Numbered from the stretch's first letter, positions 24,402 through 33,985 are shown. The stretch is 64,000 bases of DNA from Celeribacter baekdonensis (GCF_003047105.1 NZ_CP028475.1:1302001-1366000), one strand, 5' to 3'. Notes: generated by a model not told the origin, from the letters alone. Translations and numbers: made by a program.

Positions 24402-27400
24402 GGCTCCCCCGCACCCGCGGGGATAGACCCGAGAGACTTGCATCATTTTGCCACGGCGGAGCGGCTCCCCCGCACCCGCGGGGATAGACCCGGCTATATT
24501 CCGACTGCGATCATTCTCGTAGAGGCTCCCCCGCACCCGCGGGGATAGACCCTCATCAATTGGCACTGAATGGGGAGCAAAAGTGGCTCCCCCGCACCCG
24601 CGGGGATAGACCATAACGGCGGTGGTGAAGGTGTCACGAATACGTGGCTCCCCCGCACCCGCGGGGATAGACCCCGATACAGTCACCGGGAAAATTTTCA
24701 CTCGCAGGCTCCCCCGCACCCGCGGGGATAGACCTTTTACACGGTCAACCCATCCCAAGGCGTCCCGGGCTCCCCCGCACCCGCGGGGATAGACCCATCT
24801 CGCAAGACCTTTATGAAATCAACTGGACGGCTCCCCCGCACCCGCGGGGATAGACCCCTCCCGAATTGGTGTGGGCAATCTTGAAGCCAGGCTCCCCCGC
24901 ACCCGCGGGGATAGACCCTACTCTGGACGCTATGCTACAGCGCCGATCTAGGCTCCCCCGCACCCGCGGGGATAGACCCTGCGCAAGTGGGCGCGTGATG
25001 CCGAGGAAGATGGCTCCCCCGCACCCGCGGGGATAGACCCCAAGATGGGATTGCAGGTGCGCGATACGCTTGGGCTCCCCCGCACCCGCGGGGATAGACC
25101 CGCGCGAAGGCAGTGTGCCTTATGTTGGCGCGCGGCTCCCCCGCACCCGCGGGGATAGACCCCACACGGGCACATTCGGCACGACTGGCAGCGTGGCTCC
25201 CCCGCACCCGCGGGGATAGACCCAGAGCGCATGTTGCGGGCGCACAGTTGTAAATGGCTCCCCCGCACCCGCGGGGATAGACCCGCAAGCGCCGAGGAAT
25301 TCCAGCGGTGGGCTGCGGCTCCCCCGCACCCGCGGGGATAGACCCGATTGGCGCTTCTGTTCGTCGGGCGCAGCGGAGGCTCCCCCGCACCCGCGGGGAT
25401 AGACCTCTTTCATGTTGCGCAAATGGCGTCATGTGAAAGGCTCCCCCGCACCCGCGGGGATAGACCCTCACTGCGGAGCTTTTCGCGTGCGAGGATGATG
25501 GCTCCCCCGCACCCGCGGGGATAGACCCTTGGACCGTCCTATCTGGACTGACCGGAACCGGGCTCCCCCGCACCCGCGGGGATAGACCTCAAAAAGACAA
25601 GGCTCGAAGCACAGCTTATCGGGCTCCCCCGCACCCGCGGGGATAGACCCTCGTGTGAGTGTGGTGCCGGATACCGTTACCGGGCTCCCCCGCACCCGCG
25701 GGGATAGACCTTTCGGGCGGCTTCGAATTCGCCAAATCCGGTGGGCTCCCCCGCACCCGCGGGGATAGACCCTGAAATCGGTGATAGCGTCCTTCTGGAC
25801 ACATGGCTCCCCCGCACCCGCGGGGATAGACCCTTACCAAAACACAACTGGACGCCCGTTTATGCGGCTCCCCCGCACCCGCGGGGATAGACCCGGCCTC
25901 AATGGCATCAATGTCTTTTTGGATTGGGCTCCCCCGCACCCGCGGGGATAGACCCGTGTCAGTGGTCGAAAGTGTCCTGACACCGACGGCTCCCCCGCAC
26001 CCGCGGGGATAGACCCACAGGTCTTGCGTGATGCTGTTGTGATTTTTGGGCTCCCCCGCACCCGCGGGGATAGACCCTCATTGCGGCAGAAGCGTCCGCG
26101 TCCGCGTCAGGCTCCCCCGCACCCGCGGGGATAGACCCGTGTTCTTCACCGGATCGTTCATGGTATTTGAGGCTCCCCCGCACCCGCGGGGATAGACCAT
26201 ACCAGACCCGAACGCGGATCGGTGATCATGAGGCTCCCCCGCACCCGCGGGGATAGACCCTTGATAACATATTTATCATCTAGCCCAAAAGAGGCTCCCC
26301 CGCACCCGCGGGGATAGACCCTCGCAATTGACCAAGGCGAATGAAGCCGGAACGGCTCCCCCGCACCCGCGGGGATAGACCTTCGTGGGGGGTGCAAGGA
26401 TCGTATGAGTTGCTGGCTCCCCCGCACCCGCGGGGATAGACCCGGAAACAGGCAACAGCGCTTGCAGCCCGGCAAGGCTCCCCCGCACCCGCGGGGATAG
26501 ACCCGTCCTTAGGCGCGTGAAGGCTGTGAATGATGAGGCTCCCCCGCACCCGCGGGGATAGACCCTGCACGGACCTGCCGATGCGTAAGGGTAAGCAGGC
26601 TCCCCCGCACCCGCGGGGATAGACCCTGGCAGTGTCTCTGTAGTCCCGTCACGCAATGGGCTCCCCCGCACCCGCGGGGATAGACCTGTTCGTGCGCTCA
26701 TCACGGCGATGTTGGTTGAGGCTCCCCCGCACCCGCGGGGATAGACCCAAACTAGCTCGGAAGGTCTCAAGCGGTCAGATGGCTCCCCCGCACCCGCGGG
26801 GATAGACCCGGTTCGTCACCATCCTCGGCATAGCCGTTAAAGGCTCCCCCGCACCCGCGGGGATAGACCCTTGGATTATCTCGTGTCACGCTTTGTCGGC
26901 GCGGCTCCCCCGCACCCGCGGGGATAGACCGCCACCACGGAGGCCACACAATGAACATCCACAGGCTCCCCCGCACCCGCGGGGATAGACCCGAGTTCCT
27001 TCACCGATGCCGGCTTGCTTTCCCGGCTCCCCCGCACCCGCGGGGATAGACCCTTGGATTATCTCGTGTCACGCTTTGTCGGCGCGGCTCCCCCGCACCC
27101 GCGGGGATAGACCGCCACCACGGAGGCCACACAATGAACATCCACAGGCTCCCCCGCACCCGCGGGGATAGACCCGAGTTCCTTCACCGATGCCGGCTTG
27201 CTTTCCCGGCTCCCCCGCACCCGCGGGGATAGACCTCATCAACTTGATCGTCCATCTTGTCGGCAACCGGCTCCCCCGCACCCGCGGGGATAGACCCTAT
27301 ACAGCGGCGCTGAGATGGGCATCCCCGACGGCTCCCCCGCACCCGCGGGGATAGACCCCATGAGTGACCTAGTGAAGCGACTGCGCGAAGGGCTCCCCCG

Positions 27401-28028
27401 CACCCGCGGGGATAGACCCGAACATGCGGATCGTGATCGCACCGTCGCGCGGGCTCCCCCGCACCCGCGGGGATAGACCGTCCTCCCTCTCGATAACATT
27501 GTGCTTCGGAGCGGCTCCCCCGCACCCGCGGGGATAGACCCTTGGTGATGCGATGAAATTTGCAGCACCTGTTGGCTCCCCCGCACCCGCGGGGATAGAC
27601 CCGCACACGATTATCATTGACTACCATGCCAGTGGGCTCCCCCGCACCCGCGGGGATAGACCCTCGGTTGGCGATCTTCCATTGGCCCTCTTTGGGGCTC
27701 CCCCGCACCCGCGGGGATAGACCCTACAATGAGCCGGGGTTTGACCACATCATCATGGCTCCCCCGCACCCGCGGGGATAGACCCGGCCCGCAGGTTAAC
27801 GCCTCGCGGGCTTTTTGGGCTCCCCCGCACCCGCGGGGATAGACCCTTAGCGCTCTACTGGATAATGGAAATGCCCTTGGCTCCCCCGCACCCGCGGGGA
27901 TAGACCCAGATAGGCGTCGGCCTCGTCCTCCGGCTTTGTGGCTCCCCCGCACCCGCGGGGATAGACCCGATCCGTGCAGCAGCCCGCAGGTTAACGCCTC
28001 GGCTCCCCCGCACCCGCGGGGATAGACC
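24402..28028 (+). CRISPR. type I-E CRISPR array, leader-proximal part (60 repeats, 59 spacers)
   Basis: The 28-bp core repeat GGCTCCCCCGCACCCGCG + GGGATAGACC, usually followed by C, recurs with an exact 61-bp period (29-bp repeat, 32-bp spacer). From 24402 to the last start at 28001 the phase is unbroken: 59 periods, 60 repeats. The repeat folds as CCCCGC/GCGGGG and ends in ATAGACC plus a variable last base, as in I-E systems. The 60th repeat is cut by the IS66 insertion but keeps its first 28 bp. The minus strand of the array has long chance frames and no genes. Confidence 0.98.
26842..27207 (+). repeat. tandem duplication of three repeat-spacer units in the array
   Basis: Three consecutive spacers, beginning TTGGATTATCTCGTGTCACG, GCCACCACGGAGGCCACACA and GAGTTCCTTCACCGATGCCG, occur twice in the same order. 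Copy one spans 26842-27024 and copy two 27025-27207, each 183 bp, and they look identical including the variable last repeat base. This is best explained by unequal recombination between repeats. Confidence 0.95.
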
Positions 28029-28057
28029 GTAAGCGTTAGCTGAACAGCACTATCGGT

Positions 28058-29617
28058 TCAGCTTGACGGCTTGAAGTTCCACGGCAGCAGGTCGTCGATG
28101 TCGCTTTGCGGGTGGCCGTTGGCGATCGCTGTGAGGGTGGCCTTGAGATAGGCGAAGGGCTCGACGCCGTTGATCTTGCAGGTTTCGATCAGCGATGCGA
28201 TGCGGCCCCAGGCGATACCACCCTCGTCATGCCCAGCGAAGAGGGCGTTTTTCCGATTGAGGGTGATGGGACGGATCAGGTTTTCGACGCGGTTGTTGTC
28301 GATCTCGACGCGCCCATCGGCCAAGAAGGTCTGCAGTCCGTCCCAGTGGTTATGGATGTAGGTGAGCTTTTCGCCCAGCCGGGATTTGGCCGAGATCTTG
28401 CGGCGTTGCGCCTGGAGCCATTCGCCGAAGGCGGCCACCAGCGGCGCGGTTCGGGTCTGGCGGGCGGAGAGACGCTGGCCGGGGGAGATGCCGCGGATAT
28501 CGGCCTCGATGGCGTAGAACTCGGCGATGCGGCGCAGGCCTTCTGCCGCAATTTCAGAGCCGTCGCGGTCGAAGACTTCCTTCAGTTTGCGCCGGGCATG
28601 TGCCCAGCAATGGGCCACCCGAATGGGGGCACCGCCCTTGCGCGAGGGTTTGGTCAGCCGATTATAGCCGGTGTAACCGTCGATCTGGAGGGTGCCGTCA
28701 AAGCCGGTCAGGAAGGTCTCGGCATTCTCGCCCGCACGACCGGGGGCGTCGAAGTAGACCACGCCGGGCGGATCCTCGCCGCCCCAGGGGCGGTCATCGC
28801 GGGCCAGTGCCCAGAGATATCCGATCTTCGTCGTGCCGCGCCCCGGATCCAGCACCGGGGCCGTGGTTTCGTCCATGAACAGTTTGTCGGATCGTTTCAG
28901 GTGTTCGGCCAGCCGGTCGACGACGGGCTTGAGGTGGAAGGCCGCCTTGCCGACCCAGTCCGCCAGCACAGCGCGGTGCAGATCAAGACCCGCACGCGCC
29001 AGGATCTGGCTTTGGCGGTATAATGGCAGATGATCCGCATACTTACTGACCAGCACATAGGCGATGCTGGCCTCGGTCGGCAGACCGCCCATGATCAGAT
29101 GCGGGCGCGCAGGTGCTTGGGTCACCCCATCGGTGCAGGACCGGCAGGCATATTTCGGGCGCACAGTGACAATCACGCGCAACTGCGTCGGCACGATGTC
29201 CAGCCGCTCGCTGCGATCTTCACCGATCTTGTGCATGACACCGCAGCCGCAAGGGCAGCTCAGGCTGTCAGGTTCGATAACCTCTTCGATGCGCGGCAGT
29301 GCGGCCGGTAGATTGCCGATGGTGCGCTTTGACGCAGATTTGGTTGTCGTCTTGTCACCTGTCTGAGCGGTCAGTCGGTCCTTCTGCACCTCGACCTCAG
29401 CCAGGGCGATGGACAGATCCTCGAACGCCAGCTGCCGCTCATCCTCAGTCAGCTTTTCTGACCGTTTGCCATGCAGGGCGTGGTTCAGCTCGGAGATCAG
29501 ATGCTCTTGCCGCTGGGTGATTTCTGTGAGCGCCGCCACCTTTTCCATCAACGCCAGAACCACCGCGCGCTGCGCGGCAGGGATGGTGGAAAGGTCAATG
29601 ACAGGCGTCTCAATCAT
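28058..29617 (-). CDS. tnpC: IS66 TnpC transposase
   Basis: A 519-residue IS66-family transposase. An N-terminal coiled-coil region is followed by a zinc-finger-like block (SLSCPCGCGVMHKIG, KYACRSC). The DDE-type core has LFMDETTAPVLDPG, LQIDGYTGYNRL and the Glu in DNNRVENLIRPI. The C-terminal IS66 domain GRIASLIETCKINGVEPFAYL is intact. It lies 29 bp inside the left IS end. No damage is visible. Confidence 0.95.
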   Translation of the reverse strand: MIETPVIDLSTIPAAQRAVVLALMEKVAALTEITQRQEHLISELNHALHGKRSEKLTEDERQLAFEDLSIALAEVEVQKDRLTAQTGDKTTTKSASKRTIGNLPAALPRIEEVIEPDSLSCPCGCGVMHKIGEDRSERLDIVPTQLRVIVTVRPKYACRSCTDGVTQAPARPHLIMGGLPTEASIAYVLVSKYADHLPLYRQSQILARAGLDLHRAVLADWVGKAAFHLKPVVDRLAEHLKRSDKLFMDETTAPVLDPGRGTTKIGYLWALARDDRPWGGEDPPGVVYFDAPGRAGENAETFLTGFDGTLQIDGYTGYNRLTKPSRKGGAPIRVAHCWAHARRKLKEVFDRDGSEIAAEGLRRIAEFYAIEADIRGISPGQRLSARQTRTAPLVAAFGEWLQAQRRKISAKSRLGEKLTYIHNHWDGLQTFLADGRVEIDNNRVENLIRPITLNRKNALFAGHDEGGIAWGRIASLIETCKINGVEPFAYLKATLTAIANGHPQSDIDDLLPWNFKPSS

Positions 29618-29671
29618 GCGCCGAGACTACGCTAAAGCCCCAGCAAAAACACGCAAAAGACAGCGGTTGAT

Positions 29672-30025
29672 TCATTCTGCCGCAGCAGGTGGCCTTGCCT
29701 CCAAGGCCTTGACCTTACGCCAGTCCAGTCCGGCAAACAGGGCCTCGAATTGGGCATGGTTCAGCGCCATCATCCCGTCCTTGATAGCAGGCCAGGTAAA
29801 GGTCGTATCCTCCAGCCGTTTGTAAGCCATCACCAGACCGGTGCCATCCCAGTAGAGCAGCTTCAGCCTGTCAGCACGGCGCGAGCGGAACACAAACACC
29901 GTCCCCGTGAACGGATCCTTGCGCAGCACCGATGACACGATTGCCGCCAACCCATCATGACCTTTGCGGAAGTCCACAGGCTGCGTCGAGACCAGAACCC
30001 GCACACGGTTTGATGGGAACATCAT
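29672..30025 (-). CDS. tnpB: IS66 TnpB (Orf2) accessory protein
   Basis: A 117-residue protein with the conserved IS66 Orf2 signature VLVSTQPVDFRKGHDGLAAI, then FVFRSRRADRLKLLYWDGTG and FTWPAIKDGMMAL. TnpB is needed for IS66 transposition although its biochemical role is unclear. Its start overlaps the tnpA stop (ATGA-type, 30022-30025), showing coupled translation. Confidence 0.95.
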   Translation of the reverse strand: MMFPSNRVRVLVSTQPVDFRKGHDGLAAIVSSVLRKDPFTGTVFVFRSRRADRLKLLYWDGTGLVMAYKRLEDTTFTWPAIKDGMMALNHAQFEALFAGLDWRKVKALEARPPAAAE

Positions 30026-30453
30026 GGCTGACCCTCGATTGCCCGCACGATCTCGGCAATCCGGTCAGAACTGGTGGTGCCATCAAGCCGGATTATCACT
30101 TGGCTGATCTCAATCTCAATGCGTTTACAGGACAACCCGTCAGACTTTGTGGGCTGCCCGGCGACAGCCGGCACATCCGCACCGCCAACGCCATCCGACA
30201 CGACAATCGGAGCAAAACAGAAGCTGTCATCTTCAACAGAAGGCAAAACCAACCGGCCATCGCGTGCCCGACTACGCCATTCCGATAAATGGTTCGCCCG
30301 AAGCCCATAACGCGCAGCAACCGCATTCACCGTCGCGCCCGGCTTCAACGTCTCGGCAACGATCAGCGCCTTGACCTCGTCGGGCCAGCGACGCTGACCA
30401 TTCCCACGTATCTCTACACCATAGTCCCTGAGTAACTCACCCGTAGTCGCCAT
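30022..30453 (-). CDS. tnpA: IS66 TnpA (Orf1), helix-turn-helix protein
   Basis: A 143-residue protein with an N-terminal transposase-8-like helix-turn-helix (RRWPDEVKALIVAETLKPGA, VNAVAARYGLRANHLSEWR), typical of IS66 Orf1. The remainder is an acidic C-terminal part containing EIEISQVIIRLDGTTSSDRI. First gene of the IS66 operon, 85 bp inside the right IS end. Intact. Confidence 0.93.
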   Translation of the reverse strand: MATTGELLRDYGVEIRGNGQRRWPDEVKALIVAETLKPGATVNAVAARYGLRANHLSEWRSRARDGRLVLPSVEDDSFCFAPIVVSDGVGGADVPAVAGQPTKSDGLSCKRIEIEISQVIIRLDGTTSSDRIAEIVRAIEGQP

Positions 30454-30538
30454 CGCGAAACTCCCGCCCTAATCTCCGTCAGACGCGGCATCGCAGGTCA
30501 GGCTATCAGATGGAAGGTGGGGGCTAGGAAGCGCTTAC

Positions 30539-31445
30539 GATAGACCCAAAATGCTTCAATATATTTGTGACCCCGACCTAGCTCCCCCGCACCCGCGGGG
30601 ATAGACCCCCATTTAGTCGGGCCTTTGAATAGAGTGTGAAGGCTCCCCCGCACCCGCGGGGATAGACCGCATATATGTCTGAGCTTGGCCTTAGCGATGC
30701 AGGCTCCCCCGCACCCGCGGGGATAGACCCTGACCTGCGCGGGAAAGAGGTTTGTCGCTGCAGGCTCCCCCGCACCCGCGGGGATAGACCCCGCACTGTT
30801 CTGGACTCCATCGCCACCCACATGGCTCCCCCGCACCCGCGGGGATAGACCCCCCAGCACCATATGGTCATCCAGTTTTGAATGGGCTCCCCCGCACCCG
30901 CGGGGATAGACCCCCCAGCACCATATGGTCATCCAGTTTTGAATGGGCTCCCCCGCACCCGCGGGGATAGACCCGTTGATCAGGCAAGAGAGGCGGGCGG
31001 CATCACGGCTCCCCCGCACCCGCGGGGATAGACCTTCGCGTGTCCATCACAGATACCTCGTCAGATAGGCTCCCCCGCACCCGCGGGGATAGACCTGCTA
31101 TCAATGCTGCAAGAGCGAAGGGTGCAATGGCTCCCCCGCACCCGCGGGGATAGACCCTTCGATCAGACGGTGAGTTTCCGGGCATATGAGGCTCCCCCGC
31201 ACCCGCGGGGATAGACCCCGAATCTTCACCTTGAGACGCGCCAAGCATTCGGCTCCCCCGCACCCGCGGGGATAGACCAGAAAAGATCGGTGGCTCATTC
31301 GCCCGGTCAAAGGGCTCCCCCGCACCCGCGGGGATAGACCCTTTTCGGGCCGCTCAAAGTGTGCCGCTTCATCGGCTCCCCCGCACCCGCGGGATAGACC
31401 TTCTTCTGGCGCGCCCCGACAAGACAGAGGTAGGGCTCCCCCGCA
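30539..31445 (+). CRISPR. type I-E CRISPR array, distal part after IS66 (about 14 repeats, 15 spacers)
   Basis: It begins with the 9-bp tail of the split repeat (GATAGACCC), a 32-bp spacer, then repeats at 30580, 30641, 30702, 30763, 30824, 30885, 30946, 31007, 31068, 31129, 31190, 31251, 31313 and 31374. The 30580 repeat starts with A instead of G; one spacer is a base longer (start 31251 to 31313); the 31374 repeat has lost one G of its GGGG. A 12-bp repeat stub at 31434-31445 ends the array. These decayed repeats are typical of the old, leader-distal end. Two neighbouring spacers (30853-30884, 30914-30945) are identical. Confidence 0.96.
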
Positions 31446-31609
31446 TGCATCGGGCAATCCGGGCGTTCCAGTGGGATAATGCAATGCACAATGCCTTCAT
31501 GCAGGACCAGAAAGCGCGGGACATGCTCATGGGACTGATGTTCCAGCGGGCGGTTCGCGGGGCCGGTCGGCGGCCTAATCAATTGCTACACCTGAATCGA
31601 CATCGATAA
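31445..31609 (+). other. coding-like remnant abutting the array end
   Basis: Directly after the truncated last repeat a frame opens with ATG at 31445 and runs 54 codons (AIRAFQWDNAMHNAFMQDQK, then ARDMLMGLMFQRAVRG). The composition is protein-like but no family is recognised. It could be the tail of a gene into which the array boundary was joined, or a small protein. No clear ribosome site: the ATG lies inside the repeat stub junction. Confidence 0.3.
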
Positions 31610-31672
31610 AAACCTTGCCAAAAAAAAGCAAAATGTGGTTGATATGGCTTATGGCACTGCCACGGGGTCAGG

Positions 31673-31870
31673 CTATACGCCGACCGCCTCAGGGGATCCG
31701 TCGGGATCCCTTGTGTGTTTCTGGGGGTCATTCCACCTGCCGAAATCCCCATCGAAGCAGGAGTACTTGATGCCAACAGTTCCATCTTCACTCTTGAAAT
31801 CTAGTAACATCCTCCGTTTGATGAACTGATCGTAGGCTCTGTTTTTCTTGCCACATGTGACATGGTAATC
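31673..31870 (-). other. possible truncated ORF next to IS3 scrap
   Basis: On the minus strand a frame ending in TGA at 31673 reads KKNRAYDQFIKRRMLLDF, then TVGIKYSCFDGDFGRWNDPQ. It looks protein-like, but its upstream part runs into the IS3 remnant, so its true start is lost. No function suggested. Confidence 0.3.
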
Positions 31871-32074
31871 CCCCCTAAAATTAGTGGTGTTCAACGGTAG
31901 AATTTTCTCGGCAAGATATCTGACGAGATTTACGATGAAGAACGGACGATACAGCGACGCACAGATCATGGCGATCCTGAAGCAGGCAGAGGGCGATGTT
32001 CCTGTCTCCGAACTGTGCCGGGAGCATGGGATGAGCAGTGCGAGTTTCTATAAATGGCGCGCTAAGTTTGGTGG
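31858..32074 (+). pseudogene. IS3-family OrfA remnant
   Basis: From ATG 31935 the frame MKNGRYSDAQIMAILKQAEG then VPVSELCREHGMSSASFYKW matches the helix-turn-helix start of IS3-family OrfA proteins. Homology ends after KFGGM near 32074. About 75 bp upstream the DNA looks like an IS3 terminus (TGACATGGTAATCCCCCCTA). The rest of the element is missing, so it is a fragment left between the array and tniQ. Confidence 0.75.
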
Positions 32075-32140
32075 TATGCCCATAAGCCCCCCCACCAGCT
32101 TTTACACTACCAAGCTCAAAAGCCTTCTCCCCAAAGAGGT

Positions 32141-33985
32141 TTAGACCATCCCTCGCCGTCCATTTAGCCCTTCCACGTGCGAGATAATATCCTGTTCGAC
32201 GATCCATTCCGTACCGTCGACCGAGTATTCCAGAATGGGAATACCGGCTGCGTCCATGCGTTTTTGAATCTCACGCACCTGAACACCATTTCGCCGTGCG
32301 AGGAGTCGCCTTGATACATACATATCGCCAAAAGCACGCGCACTGTCCGAGCTCACAACCGTCTTGCCCTGATGGGTTCTCTCATCTTGATCATCACGGA
32401 GCTCAAGAAACCCCTTTTCAGACAATTCACGTAAAAAAGCGACGCCAACCCCTAACTCCTTTGAGACGTTGCTGATCGTTTGCCACCCAATGGGATAGTC
32501 GCGACCGAGAACCCGGTCTGCCTCCTCTACGTCGAGACGTATCACAGAAAACTGAAGATAGTCAGTCGCCCGTGTTGTTTTTGAGAGCTCACCCGACAAT
32601 ACAGCGGCGTAGACAACCGCGACGCTCACGCCGTATTTACGTGCTGCAGAAGCAATATCATACCCTCGCAGAGCCCACGACACTTCTTTCGCGACTGGAA
32701 AACGCGCGTGCCGTTCCAAGAATTGAGTTATGTCCTCCTCTGAGAACCGAGGGCGTGTATGCTCCCCTCCAACAGAATGGGTCAAATTTCCAGCAGAGAT
32801 CAACGTTTGCATTTGCGTGCGCGTCACTCCAAGCAACTGCTGCGCCTTTGTCATACTGATAGCCCCAGACACAGCGCCGACGACATTTCGAACTTCTGTG
32901 GCGGCATAGATCTGTTCCACCGCGGGTAAGTTAAGCGTGCCGGATATTCCTGCATCTTTCATAAGATTAATGACGTGTTGCGGCCTAATTCCATATTCAT
33001 GCGCTGCACTTAGAGCGGAATGGAATCTCCGCTTTTCGAGACGATGTCCCAAAACATCGGTCCCAGCCTCAAAAGGCCAGCTTTCGATAATATGTTCACG
33101 CAGTAAGGCTTTCATCGGCTCAAATTCGGGCGCGACACCGGCCCCACGCTTCAACCAATCATAGACTGGGCCGTAGCGCCCTTGTGGCCGCAATTGCGGC
33201 TCTCCGGAGCGCGTTCGTAAGTCCATGAATAGCGCCTTCACCGAATTTCGCCCACGAGCTAAAGTCCCGAACCCCTCGTCCATCGCCTGCGCCATATCAT
33301 CAGGATCGCAATCAAATAGCTGACGATCAGCACCAAAAACTTTTGCCACACCTAGAATTTCACTGAGCGTACCCAACGCATCGAGAGGAAAAACATCTGC
33401 CCAACCGAGCGGGGACAGATCTCCTGCCAACACCCGCAGGACATGACGCTCATAAAACGCCCCACTTCGGCTTACTTGATCAAGCTCACCATCCAGTATG
33501 TCCGGCACCCACGCTTCCCAAGTCTGGTTGAACTCGTGTGCCGGACCGGGCTCTGGCGGTAGAACCAAAAAGAGATGATGCGTCGGGCACACCCTAAAAT
33601 TACCAATCGACCATGCCATTCGTGCATATGCATTCAGCGCGGTTTTCTCTGTGAGCTCAGCACCAATGTCCTCGCGAAGACAAGCTGGACAAACGCGAAA
33701 CTGGCCGCGAAGTAATCGTTGGTCTTGGAAGACTTGGCCACCAAGAAGCACATCTTGCCCGTTTTCCCGCTGAAATGTTTGGTGCATGGCTCGATCGAAA
33801 TCGACACCAAACGTCTCAGAGATCTTTTTTATATCATCAGCCGCACCGTTTAGAACGCCTCTGCGAGGCAATGAGAGATCGAGCAATAGATCAAACACGC
33901 CGCTCACGCCCAATGCGCGAGCGCGTCTACTCAGGAAGCTGATAAGCAATTCATCATCATGAAATTTGGCGGCTTTAGGCAGCAT
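32141..33985 (-). CDS. stand-alone TniQ-family protein
   Basis: A 614-residue protein from ATG 33985 (an upstream ATG at 34054 in the same frame is possible). The N-terminal third matches TniQ: DDELLISFLSRRARALGVSG, then RVCPACLREDIG and MAWSIGNFRVCPTHH, with paired Cys that probably bind zinc. The long C-terminal part contains several helix-turn-helix-like segments (SMTKAQQLLGVTRTQMQTLI, IASAARKYGVSVAVVYAAVL, RRLLARRNGVQVREIQKRM). TniQ/TnsD proteins select insertion sites for Tn7/Tn5053-type transposons and serve as Cascade adapters in CRISPR-associated transposons. No tnsA, tnsB or tnsC is nearby, so a transposition role is not supported here. It may be a leftover or a domesticated DNA-binding protein. 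Confidence 0.8.
   Translation of the reverse strand: MLPKAAKFHDDELLISFLSRRARALGVSGVFDLLLDLSLPRRGVLNGAADDIKKISETFGVDFDRAMHQTFQRENGQDVLLGGQVFQDQRLLRGQFRVCPACLREDIGAELTEKTALNAYARMAWSIGNFRVCPTHHLFLVLPPEPGPAHEFNQTWEAWVPDILDGELDQVSRSGAFYERHVLRVLAGDLSPLGWADVFPLDALGTLSEILGVAKVFGADRQLFDCDPDDMAQAMDEGFGTLARGRNSVKALFMDLRTRSGEPQLRPQGRYGPVYDWLKRGAGVAPEFEPMKALLREHIIESWPFEAGTDVLGHRLEKRRFHSALSAAHEYGIRPQHVINLMKDAGISGTLNLPAVEQIYAATEVRNVVGAVSGAISMTKAQQLLGVTRTQMQTLISAGNLTHSVGGEHTRPRFSEEDITQFLERHARFPVAKEVSWALRGYDIASAARKYGVSVAVVYAAVLSGELSKTTRATDYLQFSVIRLDVEEADRVLGRDYPIGWQTISNVSKELGVGVAFLRELSEKGFLELRDDQDERTHQGKTVVSSDSARAFGDMYVSRRLLARRNGVQVREIQKRMDAAGIPILEYSVDGTEWIVEQDIISHVEGLNGRRGMV

Larger units (their letters stand above)
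28029..30538 (-). mobile_element. IS66-family insertion sequence inside a CRISPR repeat
   Basis: A complete 2510-bp IS66-type element. The left end reads GTAAGCGTTAGCTGAAC and the right end, on the complement, GTAAGCGCTTCCTAGCC, giving short imperfect inverted repeats starting GTAAGCG. It is flanked by a perfect 8-bp direct repeat GATAGACC (28021-28028 and 30539-30546), the size expected for IS66. That target is the 3' part of a CRISPR repeat. Removing the element and one target copy restores the 61-bp phase of the array exactly. It encodes TnpA, TnpB and TnpC on the minus strand. Confidence 0.95.

Noticed and set aside
24390..31582. Many minus-strand frames across the array with motifs such as YPRGCGGA, SIPAGAGEP and GLSPRVRGS
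   Set aside because: These are antisense translations of the GC-rich I-E repeat, a well-known annotation artefact; the 61-bp period explains them fully.
16058..33985. CRISPR-associated transposon (CAST)
   Set aside because: Known CASTs lack Cas3 and Cas1-Cas2 and need TnsB/TnsC. Here Cas3 and the adaptation genes are intact, and no transposase core or transposon ends accompany the TniQ protein.
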